From UBA11400 sp964550435 (GTDB lineage Bacteria; Bacteroidota; Rhodothermia; Balneolales; HLUCCA01): a DNA stretch of 64,000 nucleotides. Positions 18,655-27,177 of this stretch are shown here, in pieces. The notes beneath the pieces were generated by a model that saw only the letters and a list, made by a program, of their open reading frames with translations, did not search any database and was not told where the DNA came from. Each line of letters begins with the position of its first letter. Positions within the stretch are counted from its first letter, which is position 1. The stretch is taken from positions 6,243-70,242 of the forward strand of contig CAZJZI010000008.1 in the NCBI GenBank assembly GCA_964550435.1, written 5' to 3'. The translations under genes and the position numbers were made by a program.

Positions 18655-19578
18655 ATGCCCGGTGATCCTAAAAATGCTTTTTCTGCCATACTTGAGGACT
18701 ACATACAGTTTGTCCAACTTGAAAAAGGACTTGGCGAGCTATCCGTCGACGCCTATTCCAGAGACCTGGTCAGATACCTGGATTTTCTTGATTCGGTAAG
18801 AGGACTCAAAGATCCTGAATCGATTGATGTACATCATATCGAGGCATTTCTAGAGGAATTGGTCGCTATGGAACTTGCTCCGACTACCCTTGCCCGTAAT
18901 ATTTCATCAATCAGAAATTTCCACAAGTTTATGGTAAATGAGGATTATTCAAAAAGTAATCCCGCTGCTATTATTGACCTTCCAAAAAAGTCCAGAAAGC
19001 TACCCGATGTACTTAATCCTATTGAAGTAGAGCAGTTGCTTAATGCATTTAGTGATCTGGAAAATCCAGCCCATGGCAGGAACCGCGCAATATTAGAAGT
19101 TATGTATGGTGCAGGACTACGAGTCTCTGAGCTGACTGAACTCGCACTGGAACAGTTATTCTTTGAAATTGGATTCATTCGTGTTATCGGTAAAGGCAAC
19201 AAAGAGCGATTGATTCCTATAGGTGAACCAGCCATAGAGGCAACTAACTATTACCTGAAACAAATAAGACCTGAATTCATTAAAAACCGAGACACTACGG
19301 ACGGAAAAGTTTTTTTGAATCAACGTGGAACGCCAATAACCAGAATGTCTATCTGGAATATCATCCAGGAAGCGGCAAAAATTTCGGATATCACAAAGAA
19401 AGTATATCCCCATATACTCAGACACTCGTTTGCGACTCATTTAATTGAAGGTGGTGCTGACTTACGGGCTGTTCAGGAAATGTTGGGTCATGTTTCTATC
19501 ATGACTACTGAAATCTATACGCATGTAGACAGATCACTACTACACCAGGTACACAAACAGTTTCACCCACGTGCCTGA
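18655..19578 (+). CDS. xerD: Tyrosine recombinase XerD/XerC-like
   Basis: A 307-residue site-specific recombinase with an N-terminal SAM-like core-binding domain (about residues 8-95) and a catalytic domain. The pentad is complete: Arg in GAGLRVSEL, Lys in VIGKGNKERLIPIG, His and Arg in HILRHSFATHL, His in LGHVSIM, and the nucleophile Tyr in TTEIYTHV. This is the size and form of housekeeping Xer enzymes that resolve chromosome dimers at dif, and the location in a housekeeping operon with no mobile genes supports that. XerC versus XerD cannot be settled without a tree. Confidence 0.92.
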   Translation: MPGDPKNAFSAILEDYIQFVQLEKGLGELSVDAYSRDLVRYLDFLDSVRGLKDPESIDVHHIEAFLEELVAMELAPTTLARNISSIRNFHKFMVNEDYSKSNPAAIIDLPKKSRKLPDVLNPIEVEQLLNAFSDLENPAHGRNRAILEVMYGAGLRVSELTELALEQLFFEIGFIRVIGKGNKERLIPIGEPAIEATNYYLKQIRPEFIKNRDTTDGKVFLNQRGTPITRMSIWNIIQEAAKISDITKKVYPHILRHSFATHLIEGGADLRAVQEMLGHVSIMTTEIYTHVDRSLLHQVHKQFHPRA

Positions 19579-19640
19579 TGAACTCGGTTTATTATTGGTA
19601 GGGTTCTTATATTCGGAGCAACAAACGAAAACGTTTTATT

Positions 19641-20693
19641 ATGCAGCAAGAACAAGAAGTATTACAGTCGATTGAATGGAAAGAAACCCATGTCAGATTA
19701 TTGGATCAGACATTTCTTCCTTCCAGAACCGTATTTATTGATATCAGGGATGTGGGCAGAATGTGGGAAGCCATTAAGAGTCTTCGTGTAAGAGGTGCAC
19801 CAGCAATTGGTATAGCTGCAGCATATGGAGTTTATCTTGGAATCAAAGATCTTCCCGAAAGATCCTTTGCCAGTTTCGAAATTGAATTGAACGGAATCTG
19901 TGATTATCTGGCAAGTTCACGACCCACTGCTGTCAATTTGTTTTGGGCTATTGAACGTATCAAAAAAACAGTTCATGCCCACAGAAATGACTCCCTTTCA
20001 TCAATAAAAGAACGAATCCTTCGGGTTGCGCTGACCATTCACGAAGAAGACAAGAGGGTTTGTAAACAAATCGGGTTGAATGGAGTTGAACTTGTTCCAA
20101 AAGGTGCGAACATCTTGACACACTGCAATACTGGTGGTCTGGCAACCGGACAATACGGAACGGCACTTTCTATAATTTATCATGCTTTTGATATTGACAA
20201 AAGCATTCACGTTTGGGTAGACGAGACACGCCCATTGCTTCAGGGAGCACGCCTTACTGCGTGGGAACTGATGCGTTATGAAATTCCAATGCATTTGGTA
20301 ACCGATTCAATGGCGGGACACTTGATGTCAACCGGAAAAGTTGATCTTGTGATTGTTGGAACCGACCGAGTCGCTGCAAATGGCGATATGGCTAACAAAA
20401 TTGGAACCTATTCTCTTGCTGTTTTGGCGAAGCACCATGGGATTCCTTTTTATGTGGCTACACCGGCATCAACCATTGATTTATCGTTAGCAACCGGCGC
20501 GCAGATTCCTATTGAAGAACGGGATGCTAAAGAAGTTTCCAGCATATCGGGACATGATATTGCACCAGCTAAAGTACCGGTATACAATCCGGCATTTGAT
20601 GTCACTCCTGCCGAGCTCATTACGGCTTTTGTAACAGAAAAAGGCATTCTGAAACCCCCATTTTCCCAGACCCTTAAGGTATTTTCTTCATAG
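19641..20693 (+). CDS. mtnA: S-methyl-5-thioribose-1-phosphate isomerase MtnA
   Basis: A 350-residue enzyme of the methionine salvage pathway that isomerises methylthioribose-1-phosphate to methylthioribulose-1-phosphate. It shows RVRGAPAIGIAAAYG, the catalytic Cys in ILTHCNTGGLATG, VWVDETRPLLQGARLTAWEL, and the catalytic Asp in GTDRVAANGDMANKIGT. Length fits the family. Other salvage genes (mtnB, mtnC, mtnP) are not in the window. It is convergent with pfkA and a perfect 11-base hairpin lies between and partly within their ends. Confidence 0.95.
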   Translation: MQQEQEVLQSIEWKETHVRLLDQTFLPSRTVFIDIRDVGRMWEAIKSLRVRGAPAIGIAAAYGVYLGIKDLPERSFASFEIELNGICDYLASSRPTAVNLFWAIERIKKTVHAHRNDSLSSIKERILRVALTIHEEDKRVCKQIGLNGVELVPKGANILTHCNTGGLATGQYGTALSIIYHAFDIDKSIHVWVDETRPLLQGARLTAWELMRYEIPMHLVTDSMAGHLMSTGKVDLVIVGTDRVAANGDMANKIGTYSLAVLAKHHGIPFYVATPASTIDLSLATGAQIPIEERDAKEVSSISGHDIAPAKVPVYNPAFDVTPAELITAFVTEKGILKPPFSQTLKVFSS

Positions 20694-20707
20694 AATTCAC
20701 TTGATGA

Positions 20708-20738
20708 ATATGTCTGGGATTTAATCCCCCAGACATAT
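20708..20738. terminator. Perfect 11-base hairpin at the mtnA/pfkA convergent junction
   Basis: ATATGTCTGGG (20708-20718) and CCCAGACATAT (20728-20738) are exact reverse complements around a nine-base loop. The right arm lies inside the last codons of pfkA. No T-run follows either arm, so it is not a textbook intrinsic terminator, but its place between converging genes suggests a bidirectional 3'-end structure. Confidence 0.5.
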
Positions 20739-21806
20739 CCCCAACTCTCTGGCCGTAGAGATACCTTGTCCATCCACTGGAACACATTTCATCTTTCCGG
20801 CAATTTCTGATATAGGAACCCGCTTAACATTGAGCCCCTTTACGATAACCAGCTTATTAAAATCACCTTCTTCAACCATTTTTACTGCTTCAGCACCGCA
20901 TTTCAGTGAAATCAACCGATCAAACGTACTTGGTGATCCGCCGCGTTGAAGATGTCCTAATACCACATGTCTGGTTTCTTTACCCGTTAACTCTCCCAAT
21001 CTTTTTGAAAGATACTCAGCAGCACCCCCGAGTTGTTCGGCTTGTCCCACGACTTTGCCTTTAACAAAATGAGAACTACCTTTTTCTTTAGCTCCTTCAG
21101 CCACTACGATAATAGTATAATGACGACCGGACTTTTCCCGATCCTGGATTTTTTTCACAATGGAATCCAGGGTATAAGGAATCTCTGGAATGAGTATCAC
21201 ATCAGCCGTTGAAGAGAGCCCGGAATGAAGTGCGATCCATCCGGCATACCTACCCATAACTTCTACGATCATCACTCTGTCGTGCGACTCTGCTGTTGTT
21301 GTAATACGGTCGATGGACTCAGTAGCGATCGAAACAGCAGTATCGAATCCGAGTGTAAAATCCGTTTCAGGTAGATCATTATCGATTGTCTTTGGAACTC
21401 CAACTACAGGAATACCCTTCTCAATTAATCTTGAAGCAATTTTCATGGACCCGTCACCCCCAATTGCTACCAATGCATCAATGTTTTCTTCCTTGAAACG
21501 TCTAACCAGAAGGTCAGACTGGTCTTCTGTAGTCCATGTACCATCGCTTTCTTGGACGGGCATTTCAAATGGATTCCCTCTATTTGCCGTACCCAGAATA
21601 GTTCCACCCATCATGGTAATCCCACGAACTGCTTTCCTGTCTAACGTAATCAAAGGTACCGAGGGATCGAGTAGACCGCGATAACCGTTGCGAATTCCGA
21701 CCACTTCCCAGCCTCGAGCGAGTCCAGCCAACGTTACAGCCCTGATTACTGCATTAAGTCCGGGAGCGTCACCTCCACCGGTGTTAACAGCGATCTTTCG
21801 AATCAC
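20721..21806 (-). CDS. pfkA: 6-phosphofructokinase
   Basis: A 361-residue group A phosphofructokinase making fructose 1,6-bisphosphate. Motifs: NTGGGDAPGLNAVIRAV at residues 8-24, GGDGS at 116-120, PKTIDNDLP at 138-146 with the catalytic Asp pair, and EVMGRYAGWIALHSG. Gly in GGDG (rather than Asp) points to ATP use, while Lys in PKTIDND (rather than Gly) is the form seen in pyrophosphate enzymes and in the actinobacterial type ATP enzymes. ATP is the more likely donor. It overlaps the upstream YciO-like gene by four bases. Confidence 0.92.
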   Translation of the reverse strand: MIRKIAVNTGGGDAPGLNAVIRAVTLAGLARGWEVVGIRNGYRGLLDPSVPLITLDRKAVRGITMMGGTILGTANRGNPFEMPVQESDGTWTTEDQSDLLVRRFKEENIDALVAIGGDGSMKIASRLIEKGIPVVGVPKTIDNDLPETDFTLGFDTAVSIATESIDRITTTAESHDRVMIVEVMGRYAGWIALHSGLSSTADVILIPEIPYTLDSIVKKIQDREKSGRHYTIIVVAEGAKEKGSSHFVKGKVVGQAEQLGGAAEYLSKRLGELTGKETRHVVLGHLQRGGSPSTFDRLISLKCGAEAVKMVEEGDFNKLVIVKGLNVKRVPISEIAGKMKCVPVDGQGISTARELGICLGD

Positions 21807-22492
21807 AAGGCCTCCTCAACGTCCAATTCATAGTTCATAACTGAAAATACCTCTTCAACTTTTTCAAAATTGAGTCCTTGTCTGTGTACTCTGGCGGGTT
21901 CATCTGTCAAATTAATCACTGAAGTCTGGTCTAGTTGTAACTCTTCACTATGCCCTGAAATATGGTCATCAATAATGATATCAACTTTACCATGATAATA
22001 TTCAAAAAGTTCATCCCTGAAACCTATAGTACTAAGAACAGGATGTTTGTCGGAAATCGCAGAAACCGCAAGCAGAGGTTCGCCCAATTCTTTGATGATC
22101 TGCTCAACAATACTATAACCCGAAACACGAAATCCGATTGTTTTCCTTCTTGGATGCAACAACAACTTTGGGACAAACTTGGTAGCTGGCATGATGAAAG
22201 TAAACGGCCCGGGTATTAGCCTTTTTATCAATTTAAAGTTCAAATCGGAGACCTGTGCAAAATTGGAAATTCCGTTCATTGAGTCGATTAAAAGAGTAAA
22301 AGTATGGTCTTTGTCCAAGTCTCTAATCTGTCGAATACGATCTAAACCTTTCTTATTTGAATACATACAGGCTAAAGCGAACTGGGATTCGGTTGGCAAT
22401 AACACCACCGATCCGGCTCTAAGTGCATCGACTACCTCAAAAATTCGTTTCTTTGGTGGTGTGACTGGATGAATGTTTAATTTTGTGCTCAT
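21803..22492 (-). CDS. Sua5/YciO/YrdC-family protein, YciO-like
   Basis: A 229-residue YrdC-fold protein. The nucleotide-pocket segments read LLPTESQFALAC, LIPGPFTFIMPAT and HPRRKTIGFRVSGYS. The last two resemble YciO more than the essential TsaC/Sua5 enzymes, so a housekeeping threonylcarbamoyl-AMP synthase is less likely than the little-understood YciO branch. It probably binds nucleotide or RNA in the cytoplasm. Its last bases overlap the pfkA start by four, so the two genes are translationally coupled. Start is the ATG at 22490-22492. Confidence 0.82.
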   Translation of the reverse strand: MSTKLNIHPVTPPKKRIFEVVDALRAGSVVLLPTESQFALACMYSNKKGLDRIRQIRDLDKDHTFTLLIDSMNGISNFAQVSDLNFKLIKRLIPGPFTFIMPATKFVPKLLLHPRRKTIGFRVSGYSIVEQIIKELGEPLLAVSAISDKHPVLSTIGFRDELFEYYHGKVDIIIDDHISGHSEELQLDQTSVINLTDEPARVHRQGLNFEKVEEVFSVMNYELDVEEAL

Positions 22493-22509
22493 AATGCAAC
22501 GAAAAAGAT

Positions 22510-22517
22510 TAGATTTG
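22510..22517 (+). promoter_or_regulatory. Candidate -7 element for the DUF420 gene
   Basis: TAGATTTG fits the Bacteroidetes TAnnTTTG -7 box and would place a transcript start about 60 bases before the DUF420 ATG. The nearest upstream TTG (22483-22485) is 24 bases away, longer than the usual 19-21, so the assignment is tentative. Confidence 0.35.
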
Positions 22518-22582
22518 GGGTTTAGTGAAAAAGTTTGTGAGTATATTTAACCCAAATGAACAATTAATATTTTGTACACACT

Positions 22583-23152
22583 ATGAATAAAAGTTTTGAA
22601 GAGCAAGTTACTATTGAAGCGTTGAAGAATGTGAGTCTTTATAAAGCCGTTATTATTATATTAATGGTCAGCGCTTTGGCTTTTTTGTTTTTGGTTTGGC
22701 TGATTTATTTCAAAGATACACCAGAAAATGTGGCCAGTTGGGTTTATAACCTCCCTGCATTGAACGCTACATTCAATTCGATCAGCACAATTTTACTGAT
22801 TCTAGGTCTGCGCGAAATAAAAAAACGTCAATTTGATAAACACATGCGCTTCATGCTGGGTGCTTTTGCAATGTCGACACTGTTTCTTGTCAGTTATGTG
22901 GTCTATCATAACTTTATTGGACATACACCATTTCCTGGACAGGGTATCATACGACCGGTGTATTTTTTCATCCTCATCTCACACATTATATTGTCAGCGG
23001 CTGTCGTACCTCTGATTCTGACCAGCTTCTTTTTTGCCTTCTCAGGAAAGTTTAAATCTCACAGAAAGATTTCAAAAATTACGTTCCCGATTTGGTTGTA
23101 TGTTTCAGTGACCGGAGTCATGATCTTCTTTATTCTTAACGCTTATATCTGA
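22583..23152 (+). CDS. DUF420 membrane protein, probable cytochrome oxidase assembly factor
   Basis: A 189-residue protein with five hydrophobic helices, of the DUF420 family (YozB/CtaM-like). Conserved marks are LPALNATFNSISTILLILG, KKRQFDKHMRFMLGAF, SYVVYHNFIGHTPFPGQG and the late helix pair with HIILSAAVVPLIL. The Staphylococcus member CtaM is needed for making a haem-copper oxidase active, and DUF420 genes often lie near oxidase genes. Here it stands directly upstream of the act-cox block, which supports an assembly role (inference). The cluster of conserved His residues could bind haem or copper. Confidence 0.85.
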   Translation: MNKSFEEQVTIEALKNVSLYKAVIIILMVSALAFLFLVWLIYFKDTPENVASWVYNLPALNATFNSISTILLILGLREIKKRQFDKHMRFMLGAFAMSTLFLVSYVVYHNFIGHTPFPGQGIIRPVYFFILISHIILSAAVVPLILTSFFFAFSGKFKSHRKISKITFPIWLYVSVTGVMIFFILNAYI

Positions 23153-23239
23153 TCTACTATTTGTGAACTTATTCCAATAGTCCTTGATATCTTTATTATT
23201 TAAAGACTTCCAAGGCTTATTAAACTAATCACAAAACAA

Positions 23240-23346
23240 GCATAAAATCGAAGGTTTTTTAGTTTTTATGCAGTATTTTTACTCCGACTTCGAAGGTTCA
23301 GAAAAGGCTTATGTATATTGTTTAGAATTTATACAAATAAGCTTTT
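23240..23346. repeat. Two inverted repeats upstream of the act operon
   Basis: The 299-base gap between the DUF420 gene and actA has no gene. It holds GCATAAAA (23240-23247) pairing with TTTTATGC (23264-23271). A longer imperfect palindrome lies at 23302-23346, with arms AAAAGGCTTATGTATA and TATACAAATAAGCTTTT around a short A/T loop. The second ends 28 bases before the probable -7 box. Its position suits an activator or repressor site, or a leader hairpin if transcription begins upstream. Confidence 0.4.
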
Positions 23347-23374
23347 GGCGGTCCGTCAGGTAAGCATTAAATCG

Positions 23375-23382
23375 TATATTTG
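23375..23382 (+). promoter_or_regulatory. Candidate -7 element for the act-cox operon
   Basis: TATATTTG matches TAnnTTTG exactly and has the same eight bases as the well-spaced promoter of the serine-palmitoyltransferase-like gene. A start about 7 bases downstream would give a leader of roughly 60 bases before the actA ATG at 23452. No TTG lies at the expected -33 position, so the promoter may depend on an activator. Confidence 0.42.
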
Positions 23383-23451
23383 CGAACTGTATTTGCATCT
23401 GTACGACAACCAATCGTACGAACACGAATAACTTACAACAACTGGTCAAAC

Positions 23452-24099
23452 ATGGCTCAATTATTTCCGGAATGGAGTAATCGTGTACCCCGCGTGATAC
23501 TCATTGGATTAATTTTATTAGTAACCTCTATCGTCTTCGGTTTCTGGTATTTCGCATCGCCAAAGTACATGGAAGTAGGTTACGCTCCTAAACAACCTAT
23601 CGACTATAGCCACCGCTTACATGCTGGTGAACTCGGCATAGATTGCCGTTACTGTCATACCTCAGTTGAAGTGTCTGCGGTTGCGTCCATCCCTCCTTCA
23701 CAGACTTGTATGAACTGCCATAATGCAATTAAGCCCGACAGCGACAAATTGGCTGAACTACGCAAAAGTTGGGAAGAAGGCACAGCTGTTGAGTGGGTAA
23801 AGGTACACGACATCCCAGATTACAGTTATTTCAACCACGCAGCTCACGTGAATGCGGGAGTTGGGTGTGCTTCGTGTCATGGGCGCGTAGATAGAATGGA
23901 AGTTGTGATGCAAACACAACCATTGAGTATGGGATGGTGTCTGGATTGCCACACCGCACCTGAACCACATTTACGTCCGATTGACCAGATCACGAACATG
24001 GGTTGGCAGGCTCCTGAGAACCAGTACGAACTGGCTGCTCAAATTATAGCCAAGAAAAATATTGCCCCGCCAATCTATTGTAACGCGTGCCACAGATAA
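23452..24099 (+). CDS. actA: Alternative complex III subunit ActA, pentahaem cytochrome c
   Basis: From the ATG at 23452 the product is 215 residues; a longer in-frame version starting 72 bases upstream lacks conservation-like sequence. One N-terminal membrane helix (VILIGLILLVTSIVFGFWYF) is followed by five CXXCH haem sites: CRYCH, CMNCH, CASCH, CLDCH and CNACH. This is the pattern of ActA, which passes electrons within the quinol:cytochrome c/oxidase oxidoreductase on the periplasmic side. It heads the act operon, 36 bases before actB. Confidence 0.95.
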   Translation: MAQLFPEWSNRVPRVILIGLILLVTSIVFGFWYFASPKYMEVGYAPKQPIDYSHRLHAGELGIDCRYCHTSVEVSAVASIPPSQTCMNCHNAIKPDSDKLAELRKSWEEGTAVEWVKVHDIPDYSYFNHAAHVNAGVGCASCHGRVDRMEVVMQTQPLSMGWCLDCHTAPEPHLRPIDQITNMGWQAPENQYELAAQIIAKKNIAPPIYCNACHR

Positions 24100-24135
24100 T
24101 CAGATTTTTAACCGAATACACCAACGCTATTTAGC

Positions 24136-27100
24136 ATGAGTAAACAGCAGCAGCAAACCTACTGGCGAAGTCTGAACGAACTTGCGAACAATGAAGAGTA
24201 TCGCAAATTTGTAGACCGTGAATTCCCTGAAGACGCTTCAGAGCTTAAAGATGGCTACACCCGCAGGAACTTCTTGCAGATCATGGGAGCCTCTATCGCA
24301 TTAGCTGGATTCGCAGCATGCCGTAAGCCCGTACAGAAGATTGTTCCTCAAACACGTATGCCCGAATATACTGTAGCCGGAAAACAGGTGTTCTATGCTA
24401 CGAGTATTCCATTCATGGGATACACAACCGGACTACTTGTCGAAACAAATGCAGGTCGTCCGACTAAAATCGAGGGTAATCCTGATCACCCTGCAAGCCT
24501 TGGTTCTACCAACACATTCCAGCAGGCTGCCATCCTAGATCTATACGATCCAGACAGGAGTCGATCAGTCAGATTCAACGGAGAAACCCGTACTTTTGCA
24601 GATTTTGTGACTACCAGTAATGAGTTATTGAATGCTTCCAGTAATATCGTATTTGTAACCGAAGCAAACTCTTCAGCTACGCTAAACCGATTCAAGCGTG
24701 AGGCACTAGCCAAGTATCCAAACGCTAAATGGGTAACGTTTGAACCGTTTGGTGAAGAGAATCAACTATTAGGTTCTCAAATCGCATTTGGCCGAAAACT
24801 TCGTGTCTCTCCCGACCTAAGCAAAGCTAGAGTAATCATCAGTTTAGATGCTGATTTTATGGGTACTGGCGCAGATAGTGTTCGCAATATTAAAGGTTTC
24901 ACCAGAGGACGTAAAATCAACACCTCCAGTGATGATATAAACAGACTTTATGTTGCTGAGGCTAATTACAGTCTTACTGGATCCAATGCAGATCACAGAC
25001 TCAGAATCAAAACAAGCGACATCAAGCCATTCGTTTTTGCCCTAGCTGCAAAACTATCTGAATCAGTGAGTGGAATGAGTGCTTTCGCTGGGTATTCTAA
25101 TGCGTTTTCCAGTCATGAGTGGATTAGTATACTTGCCGACGAACTACGTTCAAACAATGGACAATCGGTGCTTCTTGCCGGGGCAGATTATGATGCAGAA
25201 ACACATGCTGTTGTAGCTGCAATTAACGTTGCCGTTGGAAATGCAGGTTCAACAGTTACGTATCTCGAGGTCCCTCACGTTGACGAAGCAAATCAACATA
25301 CACTCTTCGCTGATGCTGTTACACAAATGGCAAGCGGATCCGTTGACGCGGTAGTAATGCTGGGCACAAATCCAGTATACAATGCGCCCAAAGACTTAAA
25401 CGTGGCAGATGCACTAAGTAAGGTGCCATTCACTGTACATCTAGCCAACCATTACGACGAAACCTCCAGAGCATGTAAATGGCACATAAACCGTGCTCAT
25501 TTCCTTGAATATTGGGGAGACGGATATGATTTCACAGGTGTTCCATCTGTGATACAACCAATGATTCAACCATTGTTTGGTGGAAAAAGCGAAATTGAAG
25601 TTCTTGGTGCTATAGTTAAAGGTGCTGAGATCAATGCTTCAGATGAGGTACGCTCCACGATGGGGGCAATACTTGGCTCCTCAGATAACTCAGCTTGGAG
25701 ATCTCTTCTTCATGACGGAATGGTGAAAGATTTTCAGTTCCGTGATGCGAATGTATCAATTTCTGGTGGTTTTGCCAGTGCGATTCAAACCGCTGCGTCT
25801 AGTATTTCTACTTCCGGAAATGAAATGGAAGTTACTATAAAACCAGATGCCAAGCTCTTCGACGGTCGATTCTCCAATAATGGCTGGCTCATGGAGCTTC
25901 CTGATCCAATTACAAAACTCACGTGGGACGCTGTTGCGCTCATAAGCCCAACTACTGCCGAGTCTTTGGGAATCAGAATTCGAAAATTTGGTGATTACAC
26001 CTATGACTTACTTCGCATTGAAGTAAATGGACGTTCTGTTGAAATGCCAGCATGGGTATTACCTGGTCATGTGGATAACGCTATAACCGTCACAACCGGA
26101 TACGGTCGTGATCAAATTGGACGTGTGGCAAATGGTGTTGGGTTCAATGCCTGGGAACTATACACCACCGACACCCAACTTTTCGCTAGAAACGCTTCAG
26201 TATCAACTACTGGTTCAAAATATGAGTTAGCTTCGACGCAAGACCACCATAGTATGGAAGGTCGCCCTTTCGTTAGAGAAGCTTCAGTAGCAGAATACCG
26301 CGATAATCCACTTTTTGCTGCCAAAATGGTATATGTGCCGGGTAGAAAAGAAGGCGAAGAATTTGCAATCAATCTTTTTACACCACAAACGTTCCCTGAG
26401 CACCAACCTCAGTGGGGTATGGCAATTGATTTGACCACTTGCATTGGATGCGGAGTTTGTACAATTGCATGTCAGGCCGAGAACAACATCCCTGTAATAG
26501 GCAAAACTGAAGTTCGTCGTGGCCGGGAAATGCATTGGATTCGTACCGATCGATACTTCAGTGGCGATGTCAAAGGTAACCCACAGGTAGTACATCAGCC
26601 TGTTCCTTGTATGCAGTGTGAGCTGGCACCTTGTGAGCAGGTTTGTCCAGTTGCGGCAACTACTCACAGTGATGACGGTCTTAACCAAATGACCTATAAT
26701 CGTTGTATTGGAACCCGTTACTGCGCAAACAACTGCCCATTCAAAGTTAGACGTTTCAACTTCTTCAATTACCCTGTTGAATATCTAACTCAAGGTGACG
26801 ATCCTGAGGTTATCCAAATGGCAATGAATCCGGATGTATCTGTTCGATTCCGCGGAGTTATGGAGAAATGTACCTACTGTGTACAAAGAATCAGCAGAGC
26901 TAAAATTCAGACCAAACTGGATACCGGTAATTCTTCAAAACCTGCTGATGGCACAGTCAAGACTGCTTGTCAACAAGCTTGTCCTGCCGATGCTATCACA
27001 TTTGGCGATCTAACCGACAAAAACAGTATTGTTTCCAGAACAAAAGCAAACGAACGAAACTATTTGCTTCTGGAAGAACTGAACATCAGACCAAGAACAT

Positions 27101-27144
27101 CCTACCTGGCCAAAATCAGAAATCCACATCAGAATCTGGCCTGA
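24136..27144 (+). CDS. actB: Alternative complex III iron-sulfur subunit ActB
   Basis: A 1002-residue protein. The N-terminus has a twin-arginine signal (TRRNFLQIMG near residue 43) running into a lipobox-like LAGFAAC. Residues about 70-740 resemble a molybdopterin oxidoreductase without its cofactor, as is normal for ActB. The C-terminal part carries the Fe-S motifs CIGCGVCTIACQAEN, CMQCELAPCEQVCP, CIGTRYCANNCPFK and CTYC...CQQACP. It accepts electrons from the quinol site and hands them to the haem subunits. Folded export by Tat fits the cofactor load. ActC follows after 33 bases. Confidence 0.96.
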   Translation: MSKQQQQTYWRSLNELANNEEYRKFVDREFPEDASELKDGYTRRNFLQIMGASIALAGFAACRKPVQKIVPQTRMPEYTVAGKQVFYATSIPFMGYTTGLLVETNAGRPTKIEGNPDHPASLGSTNTFQQAAILDLYDPDRSRSVRFNGETRTFADFVTTSNELLNASSNIVFVTEANSSATLNRFKREALAKYPNAKWVTFEPFGEENQLLGSQIAFGRKLRVSPDLSKARVIISLDADFMGTGADSVRNIKGFTRGRKINTSSDDINRLYVAEANYSLTGSNADHRLRIKTSDIKPFVFALAAKLSESVSGMSAFAGYSNAFSSHEWISILADELRSNNGQSVLLAGADYDAETHAVVAAINVAVGNAGSTVTYLEVPHVDEANQHTLFADAVTQMASGSVDAVVMLGTNPVYNAPKDLNVADALSKVPFTVHLANHYDETSRACKWHINRAHFLEYWGDGYDFTGVPSVIQPMIQPLFGGKSEIEVLGAIVKGAEINASDEVRSTMGAILGSSDNSAWRSLLHDGMVKDFQFRDANVSISGGFASAIQTAASSISTSGNEMEVTIKPDAKLFDGRFSNNGWLMELPDPITKLTWDAVALISPTTAESLGIRIRKFGDYTYDLLRIEVNGRSVEMPAWVLPGHVDNAITVTTGYGRDQIGRVANGVGFNAWELYTTDTQLFARNASVSTTGSKYELASTQDHHSMEGRPFVREASVAEYRDNPLFAAKMVYVPGRKEGEEFAINLFTPQTFPEHQPQWGMAIDLTTCIGCGVCTIACQAENNIPVIGKTEVRRGREMHWIRTDRYFSGDVKGNPQVVHQPVPCMQCELAPCEQVCPVAATTHSDDGLNQMTYNRCIGTRYCANNCPFKVRRFNFFNYPVEYLTQGDDPEVIQMAMNPDVSVRFRGVMEKCTYCVQRISRAKIQTKLDTGNSSKPADGTVKTACQQACPADAITFGDLTDKNSIVSRTKANERNYLLLEELNIRPRTSYLAKIRNPHQNLA

Positions 27145-27177
27145 TAACAGGGAATAACAAAAGTAATTGTATCACAA

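Noticed and set aside
18655..19578. Tyrosine recombinase as an integrase of a mobile element
   Set aside because: Its size, complete Xer motifs and place in a housekeeping run, with no phage or transfer genes near, point to chromosomal Xer function.
26284..26688. Minus-strand open frame of 134 codons inside actB
   Set aside because: Overlaps the Cys-rich Fe-S region of actB on the other strand; no independent evidence.
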